Shown: positions 53,989-63,639, counted from the first letter of the stretch. The stretch is 64,000 nucleotides of DNA from Bacillota bacterium (GCA_023426125.1 JAFABI010000007.1:1-64000), one strand, 5' to 3'. The notes: generated from the letters alone by a model not told the origin. Program-made: numbers and translations.

Positions 53989-54918
53989 ATGTATAATTTT
54001 CTTATAGGCATGCATGGTAAGTTCGATGACGCTAAATATCAAAGAGACTTCAGACCGGGCTTTTGGGGAGTAGAAGCATGTATGTTTCCTGATGAGCAGG
54101 AAGTGGATAAGTTAGTTGGCAAAACCATGGAAGATGGTTTTCGCTTTGGGGTTCACTATCCTCTTGTTAAAAAAGACACCCCATACAGGGACCCATTTCT
54201 GATTGCTTTGAGTGCGAATGAACGGGAGAAAGCATGGGAGTGCTTCGAGAAGGAAGTATTATTTGCATCCGGTAAAGGTGCGGCATATATTCTTACGCAT
54301 TTTCCCAAACCTGTTCTTGTAAACAGGAGTCTGGATTTAAGTTATTGGAGATTTGCGGGGAACAAGGAATGGATTTTCATGGATGAATATCCATTGGAAG
54401 CACTGAAAGAAAACCTTGGTATAATGTTCAAAAGGTTAAGTGATCTATCGGACCGATATGGTATTAAAATTTTTCTTGAAAATGATGCAATGCCTGCTGT
54501 GTTGACGGAAAGCATGTTCCTGGTGGATTTGCTTAAGGATAATGACGAAATTAAGCTGTGTCTTGATATTGGCAGGCTGCATCTTCAGGAGAAGCTTGAC
54601 CCGTCTTTTAACGCGATGGAATTTGTCGAGATAATGGCACCCTATACCGGTCATATCCATCTATGGAATACAAACCCCGCCGGGAACCTTTCAGGAGGCC
54701 ATTATCCGGTATTGCCAAAGCAAAAGCCCTCGGAGGGCTGGGCAGACGTAAAAAGGTTTATTGATACGATAAAAAGATACAACAGCAAGGTTAAGGTGTT
54801 GTTTGAACATAGATCCGATCTGGTGAATGATGAGGAACTGGATGAATGTTACCGCTGGGTTGAGGAGTTATTTGGCGGGCAGCTAGAGTTTTCCGGAAGC
54901 CTCCGGGCAAAGAAATAA
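53989..54918 (+). CDS. Sugar phosphate isomerase/epimerase-like TIM barrel
   Basis: A 309-residue protein of the AP-endonuclease-2/xylose-isomerase-like barrel family. Metal-binding residues are suggested by IFLENDAM, LCLDIGRLHLQ, HIHLWNTNPAG and VLFEHRS. ATG 53989 has GGGAG upstream; the frame runs back to 53785 but the extra sequence is hydrophobic and lacks a ribosome site. It is 156 nt upstream of the LacI-type regulator, so it may act on a sugar of the same pathway. Confidence 0.75.
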   Translation: MYNFLIGMHGKFDDAKYQRDFRPGFWGVEACMFPDEQEVDKLVGKTMEDGFRFGVHYPLVKKDTPYRDPFLIALSANEREKAWECFEKEVLFASGKGAAYILTHFPKPVLVNRSLDLSYWRFAGNKEWIFMDEYPLEALKENLGIMFKRLSDLSDRYGIKIFLENDAMPAVLTESMFLVDLLKDNDEIKLCLDIGRLHLQEKLDPSFNAMEFVEIMAPYTGHIHLWNTNPAGNLSGGHYPVLPKQKPSEGWADVKRFIDTIKRYNSKVKVLFEHRSDLVNDEELDECYRWVEELFGGQLEFSGSLRAKK

Positions 54919-55012
54919 AGAAAGACTTGGCGCTATACGGATAAAAATTCGTGATGGTACTTTAAAAGAGTTGATTTCATTGATACTTAGCTATGATCTT
55001 CATGGGCGCAGG

Positions 55013-55049
55013 TTGACATTGAGCACATTAAGAAGTAAAATATTTACTT
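55013..55049 (+). promoter_or_regulatory. Promoter and operator of LacI-type regulator
   Basis: TTGACA (55013-55018) and TAAAAT (55036-55041), 17-nt spacer. The -10 is covered by the dyad AAGTAAA-N3-TTTACTT (55033-55049). It matches the two dyads before the galactanase gene, so autorepression is likely. Confidence 0.7.
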
Positions 55050-55074
55050 AACCAGGCAATCGGGAGGATTTAGA

Positions 55075-56064
55075 ATGGCTACCGTTAAGCAAATAGCTCA
55101 AATATTAGACATTTCCAATGCGACCGTATCACGGGTGCTGAATCATGACCCTACGATCTCGGTAAGTGAACAAACAAGAGCCGCCATTTTAAGGACGGCA
55201 GATGAAATTGGCTATAAAAAGAAAAAAATAAATCCTAAAATAGATAATATCGCCTTGCTGTACTGGGTTGATAAAGGTGAAGAGCTCGATGATATTTTTA
55301 ATGAATCTATTTTAAATGAAGTTGAAAAACAAGCCCGAAGCCGGAATATGTATTTTATTAAATATGAAAAGCGTAACGGCATAGGGGCGGTGAAAAAGGA
55401 CATAACCGCTTTCATTGCCATCGGCTGGCTTGACATGCAGGAAATTGAATATCTCAGACAAATAACGTGCAATGGCGTTTTTATCAACACAAGGCCCGAT
55501 GAGCGCCTGTTTGACAGTGTTCAGGCAAATCAGGAGTCCATGGTAAGGCAAATAGTTGATTACTATGTTAAGAAGGGGCACAAAAATATCGGCTTCATCG
55601 GCGGACCCGATTACGAAATGGTAACGCATAAGCCACTAATGGATGTACGGGAATGGTCATTCAGACAAACCTCATCCTTCTACAACCTTCTGAAGGAAGA
55701 CTATATTTTTATCGCCGACGGGTTTGCGGTAAAAGAGGGATATCGCATCGGTATCAACGCCATAAACAAATTAAAGGACAAAATGCCCACCGCGTTTTGC
55801 GTCGCAAGCGACGCTTTGGCCATTGGCGCCCTTCAGGCGTTCAACGAGCAGCAATGGGAGATCCCGGGCCGGGTTTCCTTTTTCAGTATAAACGACATAG
55901 GCATTGCCCAGTATGTCTCTCCGCCGCTGACCACCTTTCGCATTGATATTGCGACGATATGCAGTTCCGCGCTGGACCTTCTGCTGGAACGCGTGTTAAA
56001 GAACAGGACCACCACCAAATCCGTTTATATAAACGGTATACCCATATTCAGAAAAAGCTGCTGA
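55075..56064 (+). CDS. LacI-family regulator of galactan genes
   Basis: A 329-residue regulator. N-terminal HTH with ATVKQIAQILDISNATVSRVLNHD (GalR/LacI type), then a periplasmic-binding-like effector domain (HKNIGFIGG, SDALAIGALQAF). The hinge Ala-rich helix is replaced by a Lys-rich one, as in the GalR-MsmR subgroup. It binds, by inference, the GTAAA-N3-TTTAC dyads upstream of itself and of the galactanase. The inducer is probably galactose or a galacto-oligosaccharide. GGGAGG precedes the ATG. Confidence 0.88.
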   Translation: MATVKQIAQILDISNATVSRVLNHDPTISVSEQTRAAILRTADEIGYKKKKINPKIDNIALLYWVDKGEELDDIFNESILNEVEKQARSRNMYFIKYEKRNGIGAVKKDITAFIAIGWLDMQEIEYLRQITCNGVFINTRPDERLFDSVQANQESMVRQIVDYYVKKGHKNIGFIGGPDYEMVTHKPLMDVREWSFRQTSSFYNLLKEDYIFIADGFAVKEGYRIGINAINKLKDKMPTAFCVASDALAIGALQAFNEQQWEIPGRVSFFSINDIGIAQYVSPPLTTFRIDIATICSSALDLLLERVLKNRTTTKSVYINGIPIFRKSC

Positions 56065-56218
56065 CCAAAGCCCTTGATTTTGGCGTAAACTTTAAAGCCC
56101 TTTTATTTCCTTTGCCCTTACCCGGCTTTACCCTTCTTTCCTGCAACCGGTTCCCGGCCGCACTTTTTATGTTCCTGTAAAGCGCTGCTAAATACTTTTC
56201 CCTGGACTCAAGTGCATG

Positions 56219-56247
56219 TTGACAGATTCAGGTAAATATGATAATAT
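56219..56247 (+). promoter_or_regulatory. Galactanase operon promoter
   Basis: TTGACA (56219-56224), 17-nt spacer, TAATAT (56242-56247). The start should fall near 56254, just at the first operator. Confidence 0.65.
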
Positions 56248-56254
56248 ACACGCA

Positions 56255-56292
56255 AGTAAATAATTTACTATAATTGAGGTAAAAAATTTACC
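56255..56292. promoter_or_regulatory. Tandem LacI-type operators
   Basis: AGTAAA-TAA-TTTACT (56255-56269) and GGTAAA-AAA-TTTACC (56278-56292), centres 23 nt apart. Same core as the dyad at 55033. Two turns of helix separate them, consistent with cooperative repressor binding over the transcription start. Confidence 0.75.
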
Positions 56293-56308
56293 TGCGAGGT
56301 AATATTAC

Positions 56309-57382
56309 ATGAAGTTTCTAAAAGGTATGGACATTTCTATCCAGAATGAAATTGAGCAGTTGGGCGCAAAGTATTTTAATTGCGGTAAGGAAGACGACGC
56401 CATTCAAATACTCCGGGATTATGACGTAAATGCAATCCGCCTGAGGCTTTGGCACAATCCCTACGACGAAGATAATAAACCTTACGGAGGAGGGACAAAC
56501 AACCTTTCCACAACAATTAAAATCGCCAGGAGAGCTGTGCTGAAAGGTATGCGGTTTTTGCTTGATTTGCATTACAGCGATTTTTGGGCCGACCCTGTAA
56601 CCCAGATAAAGCCGAAGGATTGGCATGGATTATTTGGGGAAGCCTTGGAAGAGGCCGTATACAGCTATACCTCCGAAACATTAAGAGAACTGGACCGAAA
56701 CGGAGCAATGCCCAATATGGTTCAAATCGGAAACGAAATAACCAATGGTTTACTTTGGTCGGACGGTAAATTTGAAAACAGCGAAACGATGATAAAATTA
56801 CTGGCGGCCGGCATTAAAGCGGTGAAAGACTTTAATCCCGCCATCCGGACCATGATCCATCTGGACTGGGGCGGAGATAACGGGATGTACAGAAGATGGT
56901 TCGACGAGATCTCGTCCGCGGCTTTGAATTTTGACATCATCGGCCTTTCCTATTATCCATTTTGGCACGGTACACTGGAGCAGCTTATACATAACATGAA
57001 TGATATTTCTTCGCGTTATAATAAGGATGTGATCGTTGCAGAAACAGCGTTTCCCTTCACAACGGAGCAAATACAAAGTGATGTAATGATATTTACGGAC
57101 GAACATGCGAAGGCCGTCCCCTACAGCATCGATACACAGGGCCAGTGCAGATTCGTCTCGGATTTAATGAATGCGATCAAGGCCGTTGACAACCATCGGG
57201 GGATTGGTTTTTTTTACTGGGAACCTACCTGGATAGACATCCGGCAAGCCCATTGGGCAACAGAGGCAGGGAAAAAATACCTGAACAATGACTGTACTTC
57301 CGGAAATGTGTGGGCCAATCTTGCCTTGTTTGACTTTAAAGGCAACGCATTGCCTGCGCTTCAGGTAATAAGAGATTTTTAA
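56309..57382 (+). CDS. Cytoplasmic endo-beta-1,4-galactanase (GH53)
   Basis: A 357-residue GH53 glycosidase: FLKGMDISIQNEIEQLGA, RLRLWHNPYDE, LDLHYSDFWADP, the acid/base Glu in VQIGNEITNG and the nucleophile Glu in VIVAETAFPFT. No signal peptide, so it should act on imported galacto-oligosaccharides. GAGG precedes the ATG. A secreted homologue is encoded at 61076. Confidence 0.92.
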   Translation: MKFLKGMDISIQNEIEQLGAKYFNCGKEDDAIQILRDYDVNAIRLRLWHNPYDEDNKPYGGGTNNLSTTIKIARRAVLKGMRFLLDLHYSDFWADPVTQIKPKDWHGLFGEALEEAVYSYTSETLRELDRNGAMPNMVQIGNEITNGLLWSDGKFENSETMIKLLAAGIKAVKDFNPAIRTMIHLDWGGDNGMYRRWFDEISSAALNFDIIGLSYYPFWHGTLEQLIHNMNDISSRYNKDVIVAETAFPFTTEQIQSDVMIFTDEHAKAVPYSIDTQGQCRFVSDLMNAIKAVDNHRGIGFFYWEPTWIDIRQAHWATEAGKKYLNNDCTSGNVWANLALFDFKGNALPALQVIRDF

Positions 57383-57584
57383 CTATATTTATCAAGTCTT
57401 GACAGCCGGTTATTTCTAAACGGGTTATTAATATGAGCGCGACCTTAAAGTCCCTGCTTAGGGAATTAAAAAGCAGAGCGGATAGCTGTCTTGTGGAAAG
57501 GGGGAACGAAGGAGCCTGGGCCGTAAGCCAGAGTAAAAAATGAGATGATATTGCCGCTTGAGCTATTGTTGGGAAATGAAGTAA

Positions 57585-57696
57585 TACTACAGCGTAAACA
57601 ACCGAATTATCCTTTCAGAAATAACGCCTTGGGGCCTTGGCGATATTTCTGAAAGGCGCGTGAATGCCGATAAATTAATGAAGTTACGCTGTAGTA
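57585..57696. mobile_element. Possible MITE (112 bp) with TA-flanked terminal inverted repeats
   Basis: TACTACAGCGTAA (57585-57597) and TTACGCTGTAGTA (57684-57696) are perfect 13-bp inverted repeats beginning and ending in TA, as expected for IS630/mariner-type MITEs. Inside is a second perfect 13-bp inverted repeat (57611-57623 with 57644-57656), so the whole element folds into a long hairpin. It lies 24 nt before the binding-protein gene, within its leader, so it could also act as an attenuator or mRNA stabiliser. The rest of 57383-57720 shows no convincing gene. Confidence 0.6.
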
Positions 57697-57720
57697 CTAA
57701 ATGAAAAAGGAGGAACAAAA

Positions 57721-58989
57721 ATGAAGAGGCTATTATACGTTTTGCTCGCTTCTGTGATGATTCTTGCCGTAGTTTCCGGGTGCGGCAATGCGCCGGCAAC
57801 AACCGGGCCAACTACGGCCGCTGCAGAAACTGCGAAGCCTGCCGACTCAACCGCCGAAGCGGAGAAGACCGCAAAAGAAAGCGTTTCCGTCACACTGTGG
57901 ACCAATTTTTTGGAGGAGGCGGAAATGCTTCAGAAGTACGCGGATAAGTGGGCAGAAAAAACAGGAAACAAGGCCGCGGTCGTCCAAACAAGTATTGAAC
58001 TGCAGCAGTTTGCCCAGGCAGCAAACAGCGCGGACGGACCTGACGGAATATTCGGTATTGCCAATGACCAGCTGGCCAGCTTTGTGGCTGCGAATCTGGC
58101 AGAAGAAGTACCCGGTGATTTCTACAATGACAGCGATTACGTCGGCGCTGCTGTTCAAGCGAGCTACGTCGGCGGAAAGCGCTTTGGTGTTCCGATAGCT
58201 GTGGAAACAATCACTCTATTCTATAATACCGACAAGGTTTCCTCTCCTCCCTCAACCTGGGATGATTTGCTCCGGGTAGCCAAAACAAGCGGCGGCATTA
58301 AATTTGACGCCACAAGCATCTACTATGATTTAGGCTTTGTCAGGGCCTTCGACAGCTATATATTCAAGTGGGAAAACAATACATACGACATTGAAGATAT
58401 CGGATTGGGGAACACCGGTGCTATCCAGGCTTATAGCTATATTAAAAAAATGGTCGACGAAGGCTTCATTTCAGCCGATATTACCTTTGATATTGCAAGA
58501 AGCGCTTTCGAAAGCGATGAAACAGCCTTTTATATCGGCGGGCCATGGGACGTGGACGCTTTTACCTCTGCGGGAATAAATTTTGCGGTGGCTGAAATGC
58601 CGACCTTGAACGGTAAAACGTTTGTTACTCCGGTAGGAACACAGGTAGGCTTTGTAAGCTCCAAATCGGCAAAAAAAGACGCTGTTTGGGATTTTTACAA
58701 ATATCTGATTGAAGAAGCCTCCGTAGAGCTGTACGAAGTGGGAGCAAGAATTCCGGCTAAATTGAGCGTACAGCAGCAAATAGAAATGGACGAAACGGCT
58801 AAAAGCTTTATGCATCAGATCGCAAGCGGCGAGCCTCTCCCCTCGGTTCCGGAATTGGGACAACTATGGGGACCCTACTCCGATAATATGCGCTTGCTGT
58901 TCGGAGGCACCCTTTCGCCGGAGGAAGCCGCTCAGTACATAGAAGCCCAGTTCAAAGAAGCCATTGAGCTCATGCATTCAGGTTCGTAG
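57721..58989 (+). CDS. ABC sugar-binding lipoprotein
   Basis: A 422-residue extracellular solute-binding protein of the MalE class. Lipobox VVSGCG with Cys at about 21. An Ala/Thr-rich linker, then VTLWTNFLEEAEML. A typical domain end follows with KDAVWDFYKYLIEEASVELYEV. It should deliver galacto-oligosaccharides to the adjacent MalF/MalG-like permeases; no ATPase is in the cluster, so a shared MsmX-type ATPase is likely. GGAGG precedes the ATG. Confidence 0.88.
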   Translation: MKRLLYVLLASVMILAVVSGCGNAPATTGPTTAAAETAKPADSTAEAEKTAKESVSVTLWTNFLEEAEMLQKYADKWAEKTGNKAAVVQTSIELQQFAQAANSADGPDGIFGIANDQLASFVAANLAEEVPGDFYNDSDYVGAAVQASYVGGKRFGVPIAVETITLFYNTDKVSSPPSTWDDLLRVAKTSGGIKFDATSIYYDLGFVRAFDSYIFKWENNTYDIEDIGLGNTGAIQAYSYIKKMVDEGFISADITFDIARSAFESDETAFYIGGPWDVDAFTSAGINFAVAEMPTLNGKTFVTPVGTQVGFVSSKSAKKDAVWDFYKYLIEEASVELYEVGARIPAKLSVQQQIEMDETAKSFMHQIASGEPLPSVPELGQLWGPYSDNMRLLFGGTLSPEEAAQYIEAQFKEAIELMHSGS

Positions 58990-59143
58990 GCGTATCACCG
59001 GACCGACGGGAGATGGCCGCCTTTGATACGGGCTGCCGGAATCCCGGCGCTCCCTCCATTACCTTATGCTCCCGGGCCGATTGTTTCATTTAACCTGTGG
59101 GGCATAAGGTAAAATATGGTCAAGAAGGTTAGGAGACAGATGA

Positions 59144-60067
59144 ATGATGAAAGCTAAAAGTAATCTTACTGCTTATGGTTTTTTATCTCCGGCGCTTATA
59201 TCCATTTTTTTGTTGACTTTCCTGCCTGTAGTCTACACAATATTCACTTCTTTTACCAACTACAACATGTACCATCTGGATAATTTCGATATGGTAGGCT
59301 GGAAAAATTACGACACCCTATTACGGGGGAGCATCAAAAATGTATTTTTGTCCGTACTGGGCTGGACCTTATGTTTTGCCTTCCTCAGCACTGTTTTATC
59401 CTATTCGGTGGGAATAGGTCTGGCGGTGCTGCTGAATAATCCGCTGCTGAAAGAGTCCGGAATCTACCGCGCCGTTCTCATTATTCCCTGGGCCTTGCCG
59501 GCGACCATAGCCATACTGTCATGGCAAGGCCTTCTCAATGAGCAATATGGCGGCATTAACCATTTGCTTGCCTTTTTTGGTATTGCAGATGGCATACCCT
59601 GGATGACAAATGCTTTTTGGGCCAGGGTAGGAATTATCCTCGTAAATATCTGGCTTGGTTATCCTTATATGCTGAACGTGTGCCTCGGAGGCTTGCAGTC
59701 CATTTCTCCCACCTTCTACGAGGTTGCCAATGTGGAAGGGGCATCCAAATGGTACGCCTTCAGAAAGATCACCCTGCCTCTTCTGGTAAAGGTGAGTATT
59801 CCCCTGGTGGTGGCCTCTTTTGCTGCAAATTTCAATAATTTCGGAAACATCTACATGATAACACAAGGCGGACCGGCAAGAGTCAATTCTCAATTTGCGG
59901 GAAGCACGGACATCCTGGCAAGTATGGTATACAAAATGACAACATGGTCAAACCGATATGATTTGTCGGCAACACTCAGTATCTTTATCTTTTTAATTGT
60001 CGGAACCCTGACATTGATAAATCTCAAGCTTTCCGGGGCATTCAGGGAGCAATCCCGCGACGGGTGA
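59144..60067 (+). CDS. ABC sugar permease (MalF-like)
   Basis: A 307-residue inner-membrane protein with six or so helices and the EAA loop EVANVEGASKWYAFRKITLPLL that contacts the ATPase. No large periplasmic domain. GGAG lies about 10 nt upstream of the ATG. Pairs with the next gene. Confidence 0.88.
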   Translation: MMKAKSNLTAYGFLSPALISIFLLTFLPVVYTIFTSFTNYNMYHLDNFDMVGWKNYDTLLRGSIKNVFLSVLGWTLCFAFLSTVLSYSVGIGLAVLLNNPLLKESGIYRAVLIIPWALPATIAILSWQGLLNEQYGGINHLLAFFGIADGIPWMTNAFWARVGIILVNIWLGYPYMLNVCLGGLQSISPTFYEVANVEGASKWYAFRKITLPLLVKVSIPLVVASFAANFNNFGNIYMITQGGPARVNSQFAGSTDILASMVYKMTTWSNRYDLSATLSIFIFLIVGTLTLINLKLSGAFREQSRDG

Positions 60068-60098
60068 CAACGGATTTTGAAAAAGGAGGATAATTACG

Positions 60099-60926
60099 AT
60101 GAAAGGTACTCAACGGGCAGGTGTTTGGATTAGCCGGCTGGTGATATGGATTGCTATCCTTTTTACTCTGTTTCCGGCAAGCTGGATTCTAATGGCATCT
60201 TTTTCCGCCGGGCAGAGCTTTTTCAGCATGACGCTTTTCCCGAAAGCCTTAGGCTTGCAAAATTATCATCGTTTATTTTCAGAAACCGACTTTGTAAATT
60301 GGTTGGGTAACTCGCTAAAGATTTGCTTATGGGTGTCTATTATACAACTGCTCTTATCCAGTACCTCAGCCTACGCCTTTTCACGCATGCGCTTTCCCGG
60401 CAGGAAAAACGGATTAATGGCTTTGCTGGTGCTTCAGGTATTTCCAAGCAGTATGGCGGTATCGGGCTATTATATTTTAATTTACCGGTTCGGCCTTTCG
60501 GACAGTCTTTTTGCCTTAATACTGGTTTTAGCGGGAGGCAGCGCTTTTAATATCTGGCTTTTGAAGGCCTATATTGACACCATTCCGAAGGAGCTTGACG
60601 AAGCGGCCTATGTTGCAGGTGCAAGTCACCCGTTTGTTTTTGTCAGAATTATTTTGCCTCTGGCGCGGCCCCAGCTGGCAGTGATATTTGTTTTTTCATT
60701 TATTGCTGCCTACAGTGAGTATGTTATTTCTTCCATCTTTCTTAACACCCCTGCAAATCATACTCTGGCCCTTGGACTTCAAACCTTTATCACAAATCAA
60801 TTCGCGGCAAACTGGACTTTGTTTGCAGCCGCGGCAGTGCTCTCTTCCCTTCCCATTATGATAATGTTTATGTTTATGCAGCGGTTTATTCAAAACGGTC
60901 TTGCCGCCACCGGGATAAAAAGCTGA
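60099..60926 (+). CDS. ABC sugar permease (MalG-like)
   Basis: A 275-residue permease, six helices, EAA loop ELDEAAYVAGASHPFVFVRIILPLARP. Heterodimer partner of the MalF-like protein. AAGGAGG precedes the ATG. It lies 31 nt downstream of its partner. Confidence 0.88.
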   Translation: MKGTQRAGVWISRLVIWIAILFTLFPASWILMASFSAGQSFFSMTLFPKALGLQNYHRLFSETDFVNWLGNSLKICLWVSIIQLLLSSTSAYAFSRMRFPGRKNGLMALLVLQVFPSSMAVSGYYILIYRFGLSDSLFALILVLAGGSAFNIWLLKAYIDTIPKELDEAAYVAGASHPFVFVRIILPLARPQLAVIFVFSFIAAYSEYVISSIFLNTPANHTLALGLQTFITNQFAANWTLFAAAAVLSSLPIMIMFMFMQRFIQNGLAATGIKS

Positions 60927-61075
60927 CGGCTTATACACGGCAGCCCAAAGCGGGAACAAAAAGGCGGCTTGAATAAGAAAAGAGGAAGGAGGCGGAGGAT
61001 ATGCCATACATCTAACCCTTAGGTTCCTTGCATTTTTAAATCAAATGAACAAAAATGATTAAGGGAGGTCTTGCT

Positions 61076-62722
61076 ATGTTGAAAAAACGGTTAAGAAGAG
61101 CTATTTGTGCTTTCTTTGCAGCTGTCTTCCTGATGGGGGGCAGTATGGACACATCTGTGCTGGCTACAGATTATGAGGATTTTATCAGGGGCGTCGACGT
61201 ATCCATGCTCAGCATGTTAGAGGATCTTGGCGGACAATACTATGTAGATGGCGTAGAAGGCGATGCGCTGGAAATTCTCCATGATAACGGCGCCAATTAC
61301 GTTAGACTGAAACTATGGGTTGATCCTTATGATGAAGACGGAAACAGCTATGGCGGCGGCACCAACGACTTTGAAACGACTCTGGCCCTGGCCAAAAGAG
61401 CCGATGCATTAGGAATGGGAATTCTGATAAATTTTCATTTAAGCGACTGGTGGACGGATCCGTCAAAGCAAATAAAGCCGAAGGCCTGGAGCAGCTTATC
61501 CTATCCGACCCTGAAAACAACATTGTACAATTATATGAAGGACACTCTCAACGACTTTGAAGAGGAAGGCATTATTCCCGATATGGTGCAGGTAGGGAAT
61601 GAAATACCTACGGGAATATTGCATAACGACGGTAAAGTCGGAGGCGGAAACGAAGATTTCACAAACCTGGTTGAGCTTCTGGAAAGTGCGATTGCCGGCG
61701 TGAGAGATTCCGAGGCTTCTAATACCAGAATAATCCTGCATCTCGATCACGGCGGCGACAATTCCCTTTATACCTGGTGGTTCGGGAATGTCCTTGCCCT
61801 TGAGCCGGATTTGGACTTTGATATTATCGGCCTATCCTATTATCCTATGTGGCATGGAACAATGGATGAGCTGCAATACAATCTTAGCGACGTTAGCAAA
61901 AGATATGACAAGGATGTGTTAATTGTTGAAACCGCTTATGCCTACACGCTCCAGGACGGCGACGGCGCAGGCAATGTGTTTGTAAGCGGCGATGAGGATA
62001 TTGCAGGATATCCTGCAACTCCCCAGGGACAATTTGATTTTATGAACGACCTGGAATCCATAATACTCAATGTACCCAACAGCCGGGGACTTGGATATTT
62101 TTACTGGGAGCCCTCCTGGCTGCCCGTGGAAGGCGCTGTCTGGGGCACTGATGCCGGTGTGGAATACGCCAACGATACTGTGACCCCGACCAACACGTGG
62201 GATAACCTAACATTATTTGACTTTGACGGGAATGCCCTTGAATCCATCGTTTTATTGAATCAGCCCACGTCGAATTTAGTTACAAATCCAAGTTTTGAAG
62301 CGGATGGGTATACAAACACACCTACCGGTTGGAATGTCTGGCTTAATAGCGGCGTACCCTCCACTACGGTAAAAACGGAAAGCAGCAACGCTTTTGACGG
62401 TAATTACAAGCTGACGTTCTGGAATTCTTCGAGCTACAGCTGCTCCGTCTATCGAACATTTACAGGGCTTGAGAACGGGACGTACTCCTTCAGCGTATGG
62501 GCAATGACCGATGGGGATCAACCCGCACTTCAGCTTTACGCAAAAAATTACGGCGGTTCAGAACTTAACACAACAATAAACACCAGTGATATCAATTGGA
62601 ACATTTTCACCATAGACGAAATCGAGGTTACCAACAACACCTGCGAGATCGGCATCTATACAGCAGCCGGTGCAAACGACTGGTGCAATCTTGATAATGT
62701 GATCTTCAGAAAGGTAGAGTAG
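61076..62722 (+). CDS. Secreted endo-beta-1,4-galactanase (GH53) with carbohydrate-binding-like domain
   Basis: A 548-residue exported enzyme. Signal peptide about 1-32 (ends VLATD). GH53 domain about 38-400: FIRGVDVSMLSMLEDLGG, LKLWVDPYDEDGNSYGGGTN, acid/base Glu in VQVGNEIPTG and nucleophile Glu in VLIVETAYAY. From about 405 a beta-sandwich begins with NLVTNPSFEADGYTNTPTGW, a CBM_4_9-type carbohydrate-binding fold. It cleaves pectic galactan outside the cell to feed the importer. GGGAGG precedes ATG 61076. Confidence 0.92.
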   Translation: MLKKRLRRAICAFFAAVFLMGGSMDTSVLATDYEDFIRGVDVSMLSMLEDLGGQYYVDGVEGDALEILHDNGANYVRLKLWVDPYDEDGNSYGGGTNDFETTLALAKRADALGMGILINFHLSDWWTDPSKQIKPKAWSSLSYPTLKTTLYNYMKDTLNDFEEEGIIPDMVQVGNEIPTGILHNDGKVGGGNEDFTNLVELLESAIAGVRDSEASNTRIILHLDHGGDNSLYTWWFGNVLALEPDLDFDIIGLSYYPMWHGTMDELQYNLSDVSKRYDKDVLIVETAYAYTLQDGDGAGNVFVSGDEDIAGYPATPQGQFDFMNDLESIILNVPNSRGLGYFYWEPSWLPVEGAVWGTDAGVEYANDTVTPTNTWDNLTLFDFDGNALESIVLLNQPTSNLVTNPSFEADGYTNTPTGWNVWLNSGVPSTTVKTESSNAFDGNYKLTFWNSSSYSCSVYRTFTGLENGTYSFSVWAMTDGDQPALQLYAKNYGGSELNTTINTSDINWNIFTIDEIEVTNNTCEIGIYTAAGANDWCNLDNVIFRKVE

Positions 62723-62827
62723 CCATGCTCTCGTAGTGTATTTTTTGGTAATTTGGTTAAAGACAAAAGCAGGATAAATTGCATTAATTAAAAAGGTACA
62801 AAAGAAGGGGCTGCGGCAAAATTGCTG

Positions 62828-62875
62828 AAAAAGACGGAGCAGTGACACCCAAAGGTGTTGGATGCTCCGTCTTTT
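62828..62875. terminator. Rho-independent terminator of galactan cluster
   Basis: AAAAGACGGAGCA and TGCTCCGTCTTTT form a 13-bp stem with T-rich end. It is symmetric, so it can act in both directions. Confidence 0.85.
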
Positions 62876-62987
62876 GCCTTGATCGGATTTTTTTTCACGG
62901 TGGATGCAAATTTCTAAATTTTGTTGATATATGAACATACGTTTGGTATAATGAGTCTAAAATGAATATTTTATGGGAGGTATTGGC

Positions 62988-63227
62988 ATGTCAAATCAAA
63001 AAGATGAATTGGTCAGTATTATCACCAAGTTTTCCGAATCGGGCTGGGATGTAATTGATGCTCCCTCAAAGGCCTGGCTTAAGTGCAAGGGCACCAATGA
63101 AGCTGCTAGAGCTGAAAAACTTGAGCTTGTCAGAGCAATTGAAAAAGCAGACAACGAGTGCGGAAGCTGCGGCTGCGAGTACGACGCGCTTTATAAAAGG
63201 GCGCTGGTCTTGCTGGAAACAGTATAG
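62988..63227 (+). CDS. Small hypothetical protein (79 aa)
   Basis: GGGAGG lies 8 nt before ATG 62988. The product contains SGWDVIDAPSKAWLKC and a CGSCGCEYDALYKRAL tail with three cysteines that could bind a metal. No family recognised. It is the first of three small collinear genes. Confidence 0.6.
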   Translation: MSNQKDELVSIITKFSESGWDVIDAPSKAWLKCKGTNEAARAEKLELVRAIEKADNECGSCGCEYDALYKRALVLLETV

Positions 63228-63266
63228 AAGCGGTGTTTGGGGTTATTCTGCTGATGGAGGAAATCT

Positions 63267-63593
63267 ATGACGGGAGACGGAAAAAATAATGAATTGATTC
63301 CTTGCTTCATGTCGCTGCTTACTGATGAAGAAAAATTGTTATACGGACAGATTATAAATTATTTGTTGGAGCTTGGCTATACCCCTAAAAAGAATAAGGT
63401 TCAAGGATATTCATTGTCGTTCAAACATAAAAAATTGAATAAAACAATCGCCAGAATGGGTATTCATGGCGGTAAGGAAGTAGTAAGGTGTGGAGCATAT
63501 CCGATTGTCCTCCCGAATTTTGACGCCAATGATATTGATGAAGTGAAAAGTTTGCTTTTAGAGCAACATTACTATTTTTTAAGTATCGCATAG
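63267..63593 (+). CDS. Hypothetical protein (108 aa)
   Basis: GGAGG six nt before the ATG. The product has LLYGQIINYLLELGYTPKKNK and YSLSFKHKKLNKTIARMGI, a small alpha/beta fold. Family not recognised; possibly cotranscribed with the 79-aa gene. Confidence 0.6.
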   Translation: MTGDGKNNELIPCFMSLLTDEEKLLYGQIINYLLELGYTPKKNKVQGYSLSFKHKKLNKTIARMGIHGGKEVVRCGAYPIVLPNFDANDIDEVKSLLLEQHYYFLSIA

Positions 63594-63639
63594 TATGAGT
63601 TTTGTGTAGTCCTTTACAACGCTGGAAGGAGATGCAGTG

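Noticed and set aside
57433..57543. 36-codon ORF between galactanase and MITE-like element
   Set aside because: No ribosome-binding site and no recognised family; could be chance.
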